64,000 nt of DNA from Novosphingobium sp. ZN18A2 (GCF_036784765.1 NZ_CP136651.1:496001-560000), one strand, 5' to 3'; positions 7,751 through 17,815 are shown, counted from the first letter of the stretch. Numbers and translations: made by a program. The notes: generated by a model not told the origin, from the sequence alone.

Positions 7751-10700
7751 GCGCGGATTCCCGCCTGGGCATTTCCGGGCGCCTGACGCGCGCCACGCTG
7801 CATTCGCCGCTTACGCCGCTGCTGCTTCTGGCGGCGATCATGGTGGGCATCATCGCCACGCTGACCATCGCGCGCGAGGAAGAACCGCAGATCAGCGTGC
7901 CGATGGTCGATATCCAGGTGGCGACGCCCGGCCTTACCGCGGGACAGGCGGTGGAACTGGTGGCCAAGCCGCTTGAGACGATCGTGAAATCGATCAACGG
8001 CGTGGAGCACGTCTATACCCAGGCGTCAGACGACGGCGTGATGGTGACCGCGCGGTTCCAGGTGGGATCGGACGCGGAAGATTCGATCACCCGCGTGAAC
8101 GAGAAGCTGCAAGGCAACATCGACCGGATTCCCGTGGGCATCCCGCCGCCGATGGTGACGGTGCGCGGCATCAACGACGTGCCGATCGTGGTGCTGACGC
8201 TCAGCCCCAAGCCCGGCGCGGCGGGGCAGTGGAGCGACCAGCAGCTTTACGAGCTGGCAACGCGGCTTCGCACGGAAATCGCCAAGGTCGACAACGTCGG
8301 CCTTACCTTCATCACCGGCGGCCAGAAGGAAGCCGTGCGCATCTCGCCCGAGCCGGCGAAGCTGGCGCAATACCAGGTGCCGCTGTCCAGCCTGGTCGAG
8401 GCGGCGAGCCAGGCCAACCGCGCCTTCCCCGCCGGCCGCATCCGCGACAATGGCGAGGCGACGTCGGTCATCGTCGGCAAGACGCTGTCTTCCGCGGACG
8501 AAGTGGGATCGCTGGTCGTGCGGTCGATTACCGGCGCGCCGGTCTATATGCGCGATGTCGCCAAGGTCACGCAGGCGCCCACGCAGGACCAGAAGCGTTC
8601 GTGGCGCTGGTCGAAGCAGGACGGCAAGTGGGCGATGGCGCCCGCCGTCAGCGTCGCGGTGGCCAAGCGTACCGGATCGAACGCGGTTACGGTTTCGGAA
8701 TCGATCGTCCACAAGGTCCACCAGCTCGAAGGGACGCTGATCCCCAACACCGTGGCGGTCAACGTCACGCGCAACTATGGCGAAACCGCGAACGAGAAGG
8801 CGAACGAGCTGCTGTTCCACCTTGCGCTGGCGACGGTTTCCATCGTTATCCTGATCGGCTTCGCGATCGGCTGGCGCGAGGCGGGCGTGACCGCCATCGT
8901 CATCCCCACCACGATCCTGCTGACGATGTTCGCCGCGCGGATCATGGGCTTTACCATCAACCGCGTCAGCCTGTTCGCGCTGATCTTTTCCATCGGCATC
9001 CTTGTCGACGATGCGATCGTGATGATCGAGAACATCGCCCGGCACTGGGCGATGAAGGACGGGCGAAGCCGCGCCGCCGCCACGGTCGATGCCGTGGCCG
9101 AAGTGGGCAACCCCACCATCATCGCCACGCTGACGGTGATCGCGGCGCTGCTGCCGATGCTGTTCGTGTCCGGCCTGATGGGGCCGTACATGGCGCCGAT
9201 CCCGGTCAACGCCAGCGCGGCGATGCTGTTCAGCTTCTTCGTCGCGGTGATCATCGCGCCGTGGCTGATGATCCGCTTTGCCCGCAACGCGACGGTTTCC
9301 GGCCACGAGCACGAAGGCGCGCACGGCGGCAAGCTGGGCCTGCTCTATGCGAAAGTCGCCAGCCGCGTGATCGCCACGAAGCGCAGCGCGCGGATTTTCC
9401 TGATCGCGGTGGGCGTGGCCACGCTGGCCGCGTGTTCGATGTTCTACTTCAAGGCCGTGACCGTGAAGCTGCTGCCCTTCGACAACAAGAGCGAAGTGCA
9501 ACTGGTGGTCGACATGCCCGAAGGCACCAGCCTGGAAGATACCTCGCGCGTGCTGGAACAGGCCGCCGCCGCCGCGCGGCAGGTGCCCGAAGTGACGTCG
9601 CTCGAAGCCTATGCGGGCACATCCGCGCCGTTCAACTTCAACGGGCTGGTGCGCCACTATTTCCTGCGCAGCGAGCCGTGGATGGGCGACCTGATGGTCA
9701 ACCTTCTGCCCAAGGGCGACCGTTCGCGGTCGAGCCACGCCATCGCGGTGGACCTGCGCGACAGGCTGAAGGGCATAAAGCTGCCGCGCGACGGATCGAT
9801 CAAGGTGGTCGAAACGCCCCCGGGGCCGCCGGTCCTCGCAACGCTGCTGGCCGAAGTTTATGGCCCCAACGAGACGACCCGCCGCGCGGTGGCGCAGGAA
9901 GTCGAAAAGATCTTCAAGTCGGTGCCCTATATCGTCGATGTAGACAACAGCTTCGGCGTGCCGCGTCCCGAACTGAAGCTGACCGCGGATCGCGACAAGC
10001 TTGACCATTACGGGCTGAGCGAACGCCAGGTCTATGACAGCATCGGCGCGCTGCTGGGCACGCAGACGGTCGGCTATGTCCAGCGCGACGACGAGCGTGA
10101 CCCGCTGCCGATCACTATCGGGCTGGACCAGTCGCAGCGGTCATGGGCGCGCGAACTTTCCGCAACCCCGGTGGCCGTGGCCAAGGGTCCGTCCGGGCCT
10201 CAGCTGGTGCAGCTGGGCCAGGTGGTCGATGCGAAGCAGGGAACGGGCGAATACAACATCTTCCGCCGCGACGGGCGCGGCGTGGCGATGGTGACGGCGG
10301 AACTGGCCGGACGGTACGAGGCGCCGATCTACGGGCTGCTGGCTGTCGACAGGAAGATCGACCAGACCGACTGGGCGAAGCTGGGCCTGCCGAAGCCCGA
10401 TATCAGCCTGCACGGCCAGCCGACCGACGAAGCGCGCCCGACCGTGCTGTGGGACGGCGAATGGGAAATCACCTGGGTCACCTTCCGCGACATGGGCGCG
10501 GCCTTCATGGTCGCCCTGCTGGGTATCTATGTGCTCGTCGTGGGCCAGTTCGGCGATTTCCGCCTGCCGCTGGTGATCCTGACTCCGATCCCGCTGACGC
10601 TGGTGGGCATCGTGCTGGGCCACATGCTGTTCGGCGCGCCGTTCACCGCCACATCGATGATCGGGTTCATCGCACTGGCGGGCATCATCGTGCGAAATTC

Positions 10701-11001
10701 GATCCTGCTGGTCGATTTCATCCGGCACGCGAAGAGCGAGGACAAGTCCCCGCGGGAAACGCTGCTGGAAGCGGGCATGATCCGCTTCAAGCCGATCGTG
10801 CTGACGGCGGCGGCGGCGATGATCGGCGCGGCGGTGATCCTGACCGATCCGATTTTCCAGGGGCTCGCCATCTCGCTGCTGTTCGGCCTGGCATCATCCA
10901 CGCTGCTGACCGTGCTGGTGATACCGGCGATCTATGTCGTCCTGCGCGACGACGGCGTGCCGCTCGATGCGATCCCCGGTTCCAAGGAGGAGACGTCATG
11001 A
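7747..11001 (+). CDS. RND-family efflux transporter permease
   Basis: 1084 residues, the usual length for AcrB-type pumps. Starts at GTG 7747 inside the adaptor stop (GTGA). Contains the N-terminal helix (SPLTPLLLLAAIMVGIIATL), EEEPQISVPMVDIQVATPG typical of this subfamily, a block of helices near residues 350-500 with the DDAIVMIENIARH motif of the proton relay region, the second periplasmic domain, and a second helix block near 920-1070. Proton-driven export from inner membrane or periplasm through TolC. Clustering with sulfide/persulfide genes and a persulfide-type regulator suggests export of a sulfur species or sulfur-stress product, but the substrate is not shown by sequence. Confidence 0.93.
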   Translation: MSADSRLGISGRLTRATLHSPLTPLLLLAAIMVGIIATLTIAREEEPQISVPMVDIQVATPGLTAGQAVELVAKPLETIVKSINGVEHVYTQASDDGVMVTARFQVGSDAEDSITRVNEKLQGNIDRIPVGIPPPMVTVRGINDVPIVVLTLSPKPGAAGQWSDQQLYELATRLRTEIAKVDNVGLTFITGGQKEAVRISPEPAKLAQYQVPLSSLVEAASQANRAFPAGRIRDNGEATSVIVGKTLSSADEVGSLVVRSITGAPVYMRDVAKVTQAPTQDQKRSWRWSKQDGKWAMAPAVSVAVAKRTGSNAVTVSESIVHKVHQLEGTLIPNTVAVNVTRNYGETANEKANELLFHLALATVSIVILIGFAIGWREAGVTAIVIPTTILLTMFAARIMGFTINRVSLFALIFSIGILVDDAIVMIENIARHWAMKDGRSRAAATVDAVAEVGNPTIIATLTVIAALLPMLFVSGLMGPYMAPIPVNASAAMLFSFFVAVIIAPWLMIRFARNATVSGHEHEGAHGGKLGLLYAKVASRVIATKRSARIFLIAVGVATLAACSMFYFKAVTVKLLPFDNKSEVQLVVDMPEGTSLEDTSRVLEQAAAAARQVPEVTSLEAYAGTSAPFNFNGLVRHYFLRSEPWMGDLMVNLLPKGDRSRSSHAIAVDLRDRLKGIKLPRDGSIKVVETPPGPPVLATLLAEVYGPNETTRRAVAQEVEKIFKSVPYIVDVDNSFGVPRPELKLTADRDKLDHYGLSERQVYDSIGALLGTQTVGYVQRDDERDPLPITIGLDQSQRSWARELSATPVAVAKGPSGPQLVQLGQVVDAKQGTGEYNIFRRDGRGVAMVTAELAGRYEAPIYGLLAVDRKIDQTDWAKLGLPKPDISLHGQPTDEARPTVLWDGEWEITWVTFRDMGAAFMVALLGIYVLVVGQFGDFRLPLVILTPIPLTLVGIVLGHMLFGAPFTATSMIGFIALAGIIVRNSILLVDFIRHAKSEDKSPRETLLEAGMIRFKPIVLTAAAAMIGAAVILTDPIFQGLAISLLFGLASSTLLTVLVIPAIYVVLRDDGVPLDAIPGSKEETS

Positions 11002-11360
11002 ACGACACGAGCGCGATAGAAGACATGCGCGCCAATGCGGACGACATGGCGGTCAAACTGAAGGCGATGGCGAACCGCGACCGTCTGTTGATGCTGTGCC
11101 GCCTTTCGGACGGCGAGGCATCGGTGGGCGAACTGGTCGACGTGACGGGCATAAGCCAGTCGCTCGTCTCGCAGCACCTGGCCACCCTGCGCGATTCGGG
11201 CGTGGTTACGGTGCGCGCGGACAAGCAGATGCGCATATATTCGATCACGGACGACCGGGTGCGCACCATTTTCGGGGCGCTGTGCGATGTCTGCCAGGTC
11301 AGCCAGACCGGGCAGGACGACCGGCCGGACCCCGATGGCGAAAAGGAGCAGGCGGCATGA
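10998..11360 (+). CDS. BigR/SqrR-like ArsR-family persulfide-responsive repressor
   Basis: 120 residues. Winged helix-turn-helix of the ArsR family: LKAMANRDRLLMLCRLSDGEASVGELVD, then the recognition helix SQSLVSQHLATLRDSGVV. C34 (MLCRL) and C96/C99 (GALCDVC) fall at the positions of the two cysteines (C42, C108) that form the tetrasulfide or disulfide switch in BigR; spacing C34-C99 is 65 against 66. The metal-binding motif ELCVCDL of ArsR/SmtB is absent. This supports derepression by persulfide. ATG 10998 overlaps the pump stop (ATGA); the same strand is open far upstream but that is shadow. Next gene overlaps by four bases, so regulator and targets are co-transcribed. Confidence 0.88.
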   Translation: MNDTSAIEDMRANADDMAVKLKAMANRDRLLMLCRLSDGEASVGELVDVTGISQSLVSQHLATLRDSGVVTVRADKQMRIYSITDDRVRTIFGALCDVCQVSQTGQDDRPDPDGEKEQAA

Positions 11361-11794
11361 GCGGTGAGATCGTTATCTGCCCGGCTTGCGGTGCGCCCAA
11401 TCGCGTGCCGGCAGAGCGGCTGGGCGAGAACCCCAAGTGCGGCAAGTGCCATGCCGCGCTGTTTTCCGGTGCTCCGGTGGACGCAAATGCCGCACTGTTC
11501 GACAAGCTGGTGGGCCGGGGATCGCTGCCCGTCCTGGTCGATTTCTGGGCCAGTTGGTGCGGGCCGTGCAAGATGATGGCGCCCGCCTTCGCCGCCGCCG
11601 CGCGCGATCTTGAGCCGCAAGTGCGACTGGCCAAGGTCGATACCGAAGCGCAGACCGCGATTGCCGGGCGATACGGTATCCGGTCGATTCCCACCCTTAT
11701 CCTGTTTCGCGGCGGGCGTGAGATCGCGCGGCAGCCGGGTGCGATGGGCCAGCAGCAGATTGTCGGCTGGGCGCGCGCGGCGCTGGGCCGGTGA
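11357..11794 (+). CDS. trxC: TrxC-like thioredoxin with N-terminal zinc ribbon
   Basis: 145 residues. The N-terminal four-cysteine zinc site (C8PAC11 and C28GKC31) is the hallmark of thioredoxin 2. The thioredoxin domain follows with VLVDFWASWCGPCKMM (C68, C71) and the cis-proline loop RSIPTLILF. Cytoplasmic disulfide reductase; thioredoxins also reduce protein and small-molecule persulfides, fitting the neighbours. Start ATG 11357 overlaps the repressor stop by four bases (ATGA), closing the rightward operon. The next gene has its own promoter region. Confidence 0.92.
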   Translation: MSGEIVICPACGAPNRVPAERLGENPKCGKCHAALFSGAPVDANAALFDKLVGRGSLPVLVDFWASWCGPCKMMAPAFAAAARDLEPQVRLAKVDTEAQTAIAGRYGIRSIPTLILFRGGREIARQPGAMGQQQIVGWARAALGR

Positions 11795-11876
11795 ATCATC
11801 TGCGGGCGCAGCCGAACCGGAAAGGTCCGGAACGGTAATCGCGCTGCCGAGTCATGGGAGCAAGGGCCATTTTCCC

Positions 11877-11911
11877 TTGACTTCACTTATATAGTGATTA
11901 GCTTATATAAG
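11877..11911 (+). promoter_or_regulatory. Promoter/operator of the persulfide dioxygenase gene
   Basis: TTGACT at 11877-11882 looks like a -35 element. CTTATATA occurs twice in direct orientation (11886-11893 and 11902-11909), and the second copy is part of the perfect 10-base palindrome CTTATATAAG (11902-11911), placed where a -10 box would be (spacing 19-20). The local AT richness stands out in this GC-rich sequence. A near-copy lies at 6291-6300. I infer binding by the BigR-like repressor encoded upstream. Confidence 0.5.
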
Positions 11912-11932
11912 ACTTTCCTTATGGAGCAGATC

Positions 11933-12859
11933 ATGTCCGATACCGCCCTCGAAAATGCCGTCCGTCTGGTCGACCAGACCGTCGCGGGCGAGCGTCCCCG
12001 TCCGGTTGTGAAGGGATTTTTCGACGAAGCGACCTTCACCGCCAGCTATGTTGTCCACGATCCGGCGACGATGCGCGCCGCGGTGGTCGATTCGGTGCTC
12101 GATTACGATCCGGCCGCCGGCCGCACCGCGTTTGATTCGGCGCAGAAGATCGTCGACTATGTCGAGGACAACGGACTGACGGTCGACTGGCTGCTGGAAA
12201 CGCACGCCCATGCCGATCACCTGTCCGCCGCGCCGTGGCTGCAGGGGCAGCTTGGCGGCAAGATCGCCATCGGCGCGGAAATCGTGCGCGTGCAGGACGT
12301 GTTCGGCAAGCTGTTCAACGAAGGCACCGCCTTCGAACGCGACGGATCGCAGTTCGATTGCCTGTTCAGGGATGGCGATACCTTCATGGTGGGCGGCATA
12401 GAGGCGCGTGTGCTGCACGTGCCCGGCCACACGCCGGCGGACCTTGCCTATGTGGTGGGGGACGCCGTTTTTGCCGGCGATACGATCTTCATGCCCGACT
12501 ATGGCACCGCGCGGGCCGATTTTCCGGGCGGCGATGCGCGCCAGCTGTTCCGTTCGATCCGCCGGCTGCTTTCGCTTCCCGAAAAGGCGCGCCTGTTCCT
12601 GTGCCACGACTACAAGGCGCCCGGCCGCGACGAATTCGTCCATGAAACGACCGTCGGGGCGGAGCGCGCGCAGAACGTCCACGTCCACGAAGGTGTGGGC
12701 GAGGACGAGTTCGTGACCATGCGCACCGAACGCGACAAGACGCTGGGCATGCCGCGCCTGATCCTGCCTTCGATCCAGGTCAATATGCGCGCGGGCCACC
12801 TGCCCGATCCCGAAGCCAACGGCACCCGGTACCTGAAAATCCCCATCGACGCGGTCTGA
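11933..12859 (+). CDS. Persulfide dioxygenase, MBL-fold (ETHE1/Blh-like)
   Basis: 308 residues. The metallo-beta-lactamase motif THAHADHLS (near 90-98), VPGHTPADLAY and FAGDTIFMPDYGTARADFPGG match the ETHE1/PDO group, in which a single iron oxidises glutathione persulfide to sulfite and glutathione. Family members of the Blh type from Agrobacterium and Xylella are controlled by BigR. The open frame begins at 11894, but GGAG seven bases before ATG 11933 and family homology (MSDTALENAV) fix the start. Only the MBL domain is present; a rhodanese is encoded separately at 6356. Followed 62 bases later by a TauE/SafE gene. Confidence 0.9.
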   Translation: MSDTALENAVRLVDQTVAGERPRPVVKGFFDEATFTASYVVHDPATMRAAVVDSVLDYDPAAGRTAFDSAQKIVDYVEDNGLTVDWLLETHAHADHLSAAPWLQGQLGGKIAIGAEIVRVQDVFGKLFNEGTAFERDGSQFDCLFRDGDTFMVGGIEARVLHVPGHTPADLAYVVGDAVFAGDTIFMPDYGTARADFPGGDARQLFRSIRRLLSLPEKARLFLCHDYKAPGRDEFVHETTVGAERAQNVHVHEGVGEDEFVTMRTERDKTLGMPRLILPSIQVNMRAGHLPDPEANGTRYLKIPIDAV

Positions 12860-12921
12860 TCGCCGTCCGCAAACGGCCGCCGCGCCAACCGCAAACCTGA
12901 AGACGAAAAGGCCCGATCCCG

Positions 12922-13701
12922 ATGCTCGACATGACGCACTATGTGCTGGGCGCGCTTTCGGGCGGGCTTGTGGGTTTCACGCTGGGGCTGGTGGGCGGTG
13001 GGGGGTCAATCCTTGCCGTACCGCTGCTGGTCTATCTCGTGGGCGTGAAAAGCCCGCACATCGCGATTGGCACCAGCGCGCTGGCGGTGGCGGCCAATGC
13101 CGCGGTCGGCCTCGTCAACCATTTCCGCGCGGGCAACGTGAAGTGGCGCTGCGGGCTGATGTATGCGGGCGCCGGGATAATCGGTGCCCTCGGCGGCTCT
13201 ACGCTGGGCAAGCATTTCGACGGGCAGAAGCTGCTGTTCCTGTTCGCGCTGCTGATGATCGTGGTGGCCGTTCTGATGCTGCGCCGGCGCAAGGAAACGG
13301 GCGGCGATTTTGACGAGTGCAAGCGCGAATACGCGCCCAAGGTTGCCGGATATGGCTTCGGCACCGGCGTGTTTTCCGGCTTTTTCGGCATTGGCGGCGG
13401 CTTCCTGATCGTGCCGGGCCTGCTCGCCTCTACCGGGATGCCGATGATCAACGCGGTGGGCACCAGCCTTGTCGCGGTAACCGCCTTTGGCCTGACTACC
13501 GCGCTCAACTATGCCGCGTCGGGCTTGGTCGACTGGCTGCTGGCGGGTATCTTCATCCTTGGCGGCGTGGCCGGATCGTTCATCGGCACGCGCGCGGCCG
13601 GCCGGCTGGCGGGCAAGGGCCAGCTGACCCCGATCTTCGCCGGCCTGGTGCTGGTGGTCGCCTTCTACATGCTGTGGAAGAGCTTCGGCGCGATGGTGTG
13701 A
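12922..13701 (+). CDS. TauE/SafE-family sulfite/sulfur-anion exporter
   Basis: 259 residues, about eight hydrophobic helices, in two similar halves each carrying the family glycine motif: GFTLGLVGGGGSILAVPLL near the N-terminus and GFFGIGGGFLIVPGLL in the second half. A cytosolic loop RRRKETGGDFDECKREY separates them. TauE/SafE proteins move sulfite, sulfoacetate or other organic anions across the inner membrane. Downstream of a persulfide dioxygenase, which makes sulfite, sulfite export is the most economical reading. Converges with bioA (gap 13 bases). Confidence 0.9.
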   Translation: MLDMTHYVLGALSGGLVGFTLGLVGGGGSILAVPLLVYLVGVKSPHIAIGTSALAVAANAAVGLVNHFRAGNVKWRCGLMYAGAGIIGALGGSTLGKHFDGQKLLFLFALLMIVVAVLMLRRRKETGGDFDECKREYAPKVAGYGFGTGVFSGFFGIGGGFLIVPGLLASTGMPMINAVGTSLVAVTAFGLTTALNYAASGLVDWLLAGIFILGGVAGSFIGTRAAGRLAGKGQLTPIFAGLVLVVAFYMLWKSFGAMV

Positions 13702-13714
13702 GGGGGACGAGCCG

Positions 13715-14971
13715 CTATCTATTCACAGACAGCGCGGCTTCGCCGATCGCGGTCCACACCTTGTCCAGTTGCGCATCGGTGATGGAATAGGGCGGCATCA
13801 CGTAAACCGTGTTGCCCAGCGGGCGCAGCAGCACGCCGCGTTCGCGAAAATATCCCATCAGGCGCGGGGAAAGGGTGGAAAGGTATCCGCCGTCCGCGTC
13901 CTCTATATCGATGGCGGTAATCGTTCCGCAGCGGCGCGTGTTGATCAGGTTGGGATGCGCCGCCGCCGCCGCATTAAGGTGCGCCTGCTGCTTTTCGCCC
14001 AGCGCGGCGATCCGTTCCAGCACCGGCTCCTCTCGCCAGATGGCAAGGTTCGCCGCCGCCGCCGCGCAGGCGAGCGGGTTCGCGGTATAGCTGGACGAAT
14101 GGTAAAACATCGTCTCGCGCGATGTGGAATAATGCGCCTGGAAGATCGGCTCGCTCGCCAGCGTGACCGCCAGCGGCATCGATCCGCCGGTTATGCCCTT
14201 GGCGAGGCACAGGATGTCGGGCACCACGCCCGCCTGTTCGCAGGCCAGCAGCGTTCCGGTGCGGCCCCAACCGGTCATCACCTCGTCGGCGATGAACAGC
14301 ACGTCGTGCCGCGCGCAAACCTCGCGCATCGCCTTCAACACGTGCGGCGGATAGGTCAGCATCCCTCCCGCGCCCAGCACCAGCGGCTCGACGATGAAGG
14401 CCGCCGCGCCGCCCGCGCACTCGCGCTCAAGCGCGTCTATGGTGTTCGCGCCGTCGCCTTGCGGGAAGGGGATCGTGCCCACGTCGAACAGCAGCGGGGC
14501 ATAGGGCGCGTTGAACACGCCGCGCTCCCCCACCGACATCGCGCCGATGGTATCGCCGTGATAGCTGTGTTCCAGAACCAGCAGCCGGTGGCGCGGGCGG
14601 CCGGTATGCGCCCAGTGTCCCAGCGCCATCTTCAGCGCGACTTCCACCGCAGTGGAGCCGCTGTCCGAAAAGAATACGCGGGTAAGCGCGTCGGGCACCA
14701 TCTCCACCAGTCCGCGCGCCACTTCTTCCGCCGGTTCGTGCGTCCAGCCCGCGAAGATCAGCTGGTCCAGCTTGCCCGCCTGTTCGCGCACCGCGTCCAT
14801 GATGCGCGGATGGCAATGGCCGTGGGTCGTCACCCACCAGCTTGATACCGCATCGACGATCTCCTCACCCTCGGCGGTATAGAGCAGCGCGTCGCGCGCA
14901 TGGGTGACCAGCGGTACAGGCGCCTTCAGCCCGTGCTGGGTGAACGGGTGCCAGACCGGCGATCCGCTCAT
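13715..14971 (-). CDS. bioA: Adenosylmethionine-8-amino-7-oxononanoate aminotransferase
   Basis: 418 residues. Class III PLP aminotransferase that converts KAPA to DAPA using S-adenosylmethionine as amino donor. Signatures: WHPFTQ at the N-terminus, [10 protein letters not shown] (substrate tryptophans/tyrosine region), [42 protein letters not shown] and the PLP lysine in [13 protein letters not shown]. Start ATG 14971 lies inside the bioD stop (four-base overlap). The longer open frame to 15403 is shadow over bioD. Last gene of the bioB-F-D-A operon. Confidence 0.95.
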   Translation of the reverse strand: MSGSPVWHPFTQHGLKAPVPLVTHARDALLYTAEGEEIVDAVSSWWVTTHGHCHPRIMDAVREQAGKLDQLIFAGWTHEPAEEVARGLVEMVPDALTRVFFSDSGSTAVEVALKMALGHWAHTGRPRHRLLVLEHSYHGDTIGAMSVGERGVFNAPYAPLLFDVGTIPFPQGDGANTIDALERECAGGAAAFIVEPLVLGAGGMLTYPPHVLKAMREVCARHDVLFIADEVMTGWGRTGTLLACEQAGVVPDILCLAKGITGGSMPLAVTLASEPIFQAHYSTSRETMFYHSSSYTANPLACAAAAANLAIWREEPVLERIAALGEKQQAHLNAAAAAHPNLINTRRCGTITAIDIEDADGGYLSTLSPRLMGYFRERGVLLRPLGNTVYVMPPYSITDAQLDKVWTAIGEAALSVNR

Positions 14972-15603
14972 GCGAAGTCGCCCGCGTCGAAGTTTTCGGC
15001 AAAGGCGGCGGCCAGCGTTGCGGCGTCGAGCGGGGCAAGCACCGGCAGGCGGCCCAGCCGCTGCACGCCCGCCATCTGGCAGATCGTGCTTTCGCTGTCT
15101 TCCGCTGCTTCGCCGACGAAGGCGATGCCCTTGATCGGCACGCCGCGCGAACGCAGCGCTTCCACCGTCAACAGCGAATGGTTGATCGTGCCCAGCTCTG
15201 TCCGCGCGACGATCACCGCCGGGACGCCCCAGCGCGCGAACACGTCGGCATAGGTGACCTGCCGCGTTACCGGCACCAGCGCGCCGCCCGCGCCTTCGAT
15301 CACCAGCGGATCGGCGTCGGGAAGGGTGAGGGCGTCCACGTCGATCTCCACCCCGTCCAGCTCCGCCGCGCGGTGCGGCGAACAGGGCGTGTTGAGCCGC
15401 CACGCGTCGGGCAGGACGCGGTCATCGGGAAGGCCGGACAGGCGCAGCACATGGTCGCGGTCGGCGCCGCCATATGGATCATTGGCATCCAAACCCGCCT
15501 GCACCGGCTTCCAGTAATGCGCGCGCAGCGCACCCGCCAGTGCGGCGGCGAACACCGTCTTGCCGATGCCGGTATCGGTTCCGGTGACCACCAGCCGCGT
15601 CAT
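14968..15603 (-). CDS. bioD: Dethiobiotin synthetase
   Basis: 211 residues. ATP-dependent ring closure of DAPA with CO2 to dethiobiotin. P-loop GTDTGIGKT at residues 7-15, KPVQAGLD in the substrate region, and [13 protein letters not shown] are characteristic. Overlaps bioF (start side) and bioA (end side) by four bases each, so the genes are tightly coupled. Confidence 0.95.
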   Translation of the reverse strand: MTRLVVTGTDTGIGKTVFAAALAGALRAHYWKPVQAGLDANDPYGGADRDHVLRLSGLPDDRVLPDAWRLNTPCSPHRAAELDGVEIDVDALTLPDADPLVIEGAGGALVPVTRQVTYADVFARWGVPAVIVARTELGTINHSLLTVEALRSRGVPIKGIAFVGEAAEDSESTICQMAGVQRLGRLPVLAPLDAATLAAAFAENFDAGDFA

Positions 15604-16751
15604 CGCAGGGCTTCCGCCATCGCCGTGGCCAACCCGTCGATCTGCGCTTCGTCAACGTTCAGCGTAACGGGAATGCGCAGGCGGCTGGTGCCTTGCGGCA
15701 CGGTGGGCGGGCGTATGCCGCGCACGTCGAAGCCCGCGCGTTGCAAGGCGCCCGCGACGCTCATCGTGCGCGCGTCCTCGCCCAGGATGAGGGGCAGGAT
15801 CTGCGAGCCGGTGGGCGTGGCCCCGAACGGCGAGAGTGCACGTTCTGCCCTCGCCACCAGCGCGAACAGCGCATCGCGCCGCTCGGGCTCGTCCGCCAGC
15901 ACGCGCAGCGCCTCGCGCACGGCGGCGGCGATCAGCGGGGAGGGAGCGGTGGAGAAGATGAACGCGCGGCCCCGGTTCACCAGGAAGTCGCGCATCGCGC
16001 GCGGACCCAGCAGCAGCGCGCCTTCACAGCCCAGCGCCTTGCCGCAGGTGCGCAGCGTTATCGTGTCCTCGCGCCCGTCAAGGTGCGCGGCAATCCCGCG
16101 CCCGTCGGGGCCGAACACGCCGGTCGCGTGCGCTTCGTCTATCAGCATCGTCGCATCGTGGCGTTCGGCCACCGATACGAGCGCGTCGACCGGCGCCGTG
16201 TCGCCATCCATCGAATAGAGGCTTTCGAAGGCGATCCACACCCGTCCCGTGCTGCCGCGCGCGCGCCATTCGCGCACCGCGTCGTCAAAGCCCTGCGCAT
16301 CGTTGTGCGGCGCGGCGACCGATGTCGCGCGCGTCAGACGCAGCCCTTCGTGGACGCTGGCATGGACCAGCTCGTCATACACCACCAGGTCGCCGGTCTG
16401 CGGCAGCGTGGCAAGCAGCGCGGCGTTGGCGGCGTATCCGGTGGACAGGAACAGCGCCGATTCCGCGCCGAAGAACGCGGCGGCATCCGACTCGAGCGCT
16501 TCATGTTCGGGATCGTTGCCGCGCAGCAGCCGCGATCCGCCCGAACCCAGCGGCACCCCGCGCGCGATCGCCTCTTCCACCGCGCGGGCAAGGCGCGGGC
16601 TGCCCGCCAGCCCCAGATAGTCGTTGCTGGCGAAGTCCACGCCCTGCCGCGGCTTCAATGATCGCAGCCGCGCGCGATCTGCCAGCGCCGCCATGTCGGC
16701 AAGCTGCGCGCGCCAGCGGTGCTGCCCGGCGGTAGTGCGCGTGTCGTCCAT
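15600..16751 (-). CDS. bioF: 8-amino-7-oxononanoate synthase
   Basis: 383 residues. PLP enzyme condensing pimeloyl-ACP/CoA with L-alanine. Signatures: [64 protein letters not shown] and the PLP lysine in [14 protein letters not shown]. Start ATG 16751 lies 2 bases after the bioB stop. The longer open frame to 17213 is antisense-free shadow over bioB in another frame. Confidence 0.94.
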   Translation of the reverse strand: MDDTRTTAGQHRWRAQLADMAALADRARLRSLKPRQGVDFASNDYLGLAGSPRLARAVEEAIARGVPLGSGGSRLLRGNDPEHEALESDAAAFFGAESALFLSTGYAANAALLATLPQTGDLVVYDELVHASVHEGLRLTRATSVAAPHNDAQGFDDAVREWRARGSTGRVWIAFESLYSMDGDTAPVDALVSVAERHDATMLIDEAHATGVFGPDGRGIAAHLDGREDTITLRTCGKALGCEGALLLGPRAMRDFLVNRGRAFIFSTAPSPLIAAAVREALRVLADEPERRDALFALVARAERALSPFGATPTGSQILPLILGEDARTMSVAGALQRAGFDVRGIRPPTVPQGTSRLRIPVTLNVDEAQIDGLATAMAEALR

Positions 16752-16753
16752 CT

Positions 16754-17815
16754 TCAGGCGGCGCAGGCCCCGGCGCAGGCGGCCTTCTTCTCCGCGCGCA
16801 GCGGCTCTTCGCTCTCCATCGGCTTCAGGCCGAGACGCGCGAACATCGCCGCGTCCGCATCGTCGCCCGCGTTGGCGGCGGTGAGCAGCTTGTCGCCGGT
16901 GAAGATCGAGTTCGCGCCCGCCATGAAGCACAGCGCCTGCGTCGCCTCGCTCATGCTCTCGCGCCCGGCGGAGAGGCGCACCATCGAACGTGGCATGGTG
17001 ATCCGCGCGACAGCGACGGTGCGCACGAACTCTATATCGTCGATCTTTGCCATCGGCGTATCGGCCAGCATGTCGCCCAGCACCGTGCCCTTCACCGGCA
17101 CCAGCGCGTTGACCGGCACGCTTTCGGGGTGCTGGTCCAGCGTGGCGAGCGCGTGGACGAAGCCGACGCGATCCTCGCGCGTTTCGCCCATCCCCACGAT
17201 CCCGCCCGAACACACGTTGATGCCCGCACGGCGCACGGTGTCGAGCGTTTCCAGCCGGTCGGCGAACGTGCGGGTCGTGATCACCTCTTCATAGCGTTCG
17301 GGCGATGTGTCGATATTGTGGTTGTAATAGTCGAGCCCCGCCTCGGCGAGCATGTCGGCCTGCTTCGGCGTCAACATGCCCAGCGTCATGCAGGTTTCCA
17401 TGCCCATGCCGCGCACGCCCTTCACGATCTCCACGATCGCGGGCATGTCGCGGTCCTTGGGGTTGCGCCAGGCAGCCCCCATGCAGAACCGCTTGGACCC
17501 CGCGTCCTTCGCCTGCGCCGCTGATTGCAACACGCTGCGCACGTCCATCAGCTTGGTCGCTTCCACCCCGCTATCGGCATGGACCGACTGCGAGCAGTAG
17601 CCGCAATCTTCGGGGCAGCCGCCGGTCTTGATCGAAAGCAGCGTGCAAAGCTGCACTTCGCCCGCCGCGTGGTTGGCGCGGTGGACTTCGGCGGCGCGGA
17701 ACACCAGCTCGGTAAAGGGCAGGTCGAACAGCGCCGCAATCTCGTCGCGCGTCCAGTCGGTCCGGACTTGCCGGAAGTCCGGATCCTGCATTGCGCTCCC
17801 TGCCAGGTTGGCCAT
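16754..17815 (-). CDS. bioB: Biotin synthase
   Basis: 353 residues. Radical SAM enzyme inserting sulfur into dethiobiotin. The radical SAM cluster motif is [13 protein letters not shown] (CxxxCxxC), with the auxiliary [2Fe-2S] region supplied by ETCMTLG and the later [25 protein letters not shown] and [15 protein letters not shown] blocks. The C-terminus is Cys/Ala-rich (ACAGACAA). First gene of the operon. Start at 17815; an ATG eight codons inside (MQDPDF, 17791) is a real alternative. The pathway steps before pimeloyl are not in the window. Confidence 0.95.
   Translation of the reverse strand: MANLAGSAMQDPDFRQVRTDWTRDEIAALFDLPFTELVFRAAEVHRANHAAGEVQLCTLLSIKTGGCPEDCGYCSQSVHADSGVEATKLMDVRSVLQSAAQAKDAGSKRFCMGAAWRNPKDRDMPAIVEIVKGVRGMGMETCMTLGMLTPKQADMLAEAGLDYYNHNIDTSPERYEEVITTRTFADRLETLDTVRRAGINVCSGGIVGMGETREDRVGFVHALATLDQHPESVPVNALVPVKGTVLGDMLADTPMAKIDDIEFVRTVAVARITMPRSMVRLSAGRESMSEATQALCFMAGANSIFTGDKLLTAANAGDDADAAMFARLGLKPMESEEPLRAEKKAACAGACAA

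Noticed and set aside
8026-10008. Long minus-strand open frame (660 codons) opposite the RND pump
   Set aside because: Arg/His/Asp-rich composition without domains; a typical antisense shadow of a GC-rich coding strand.
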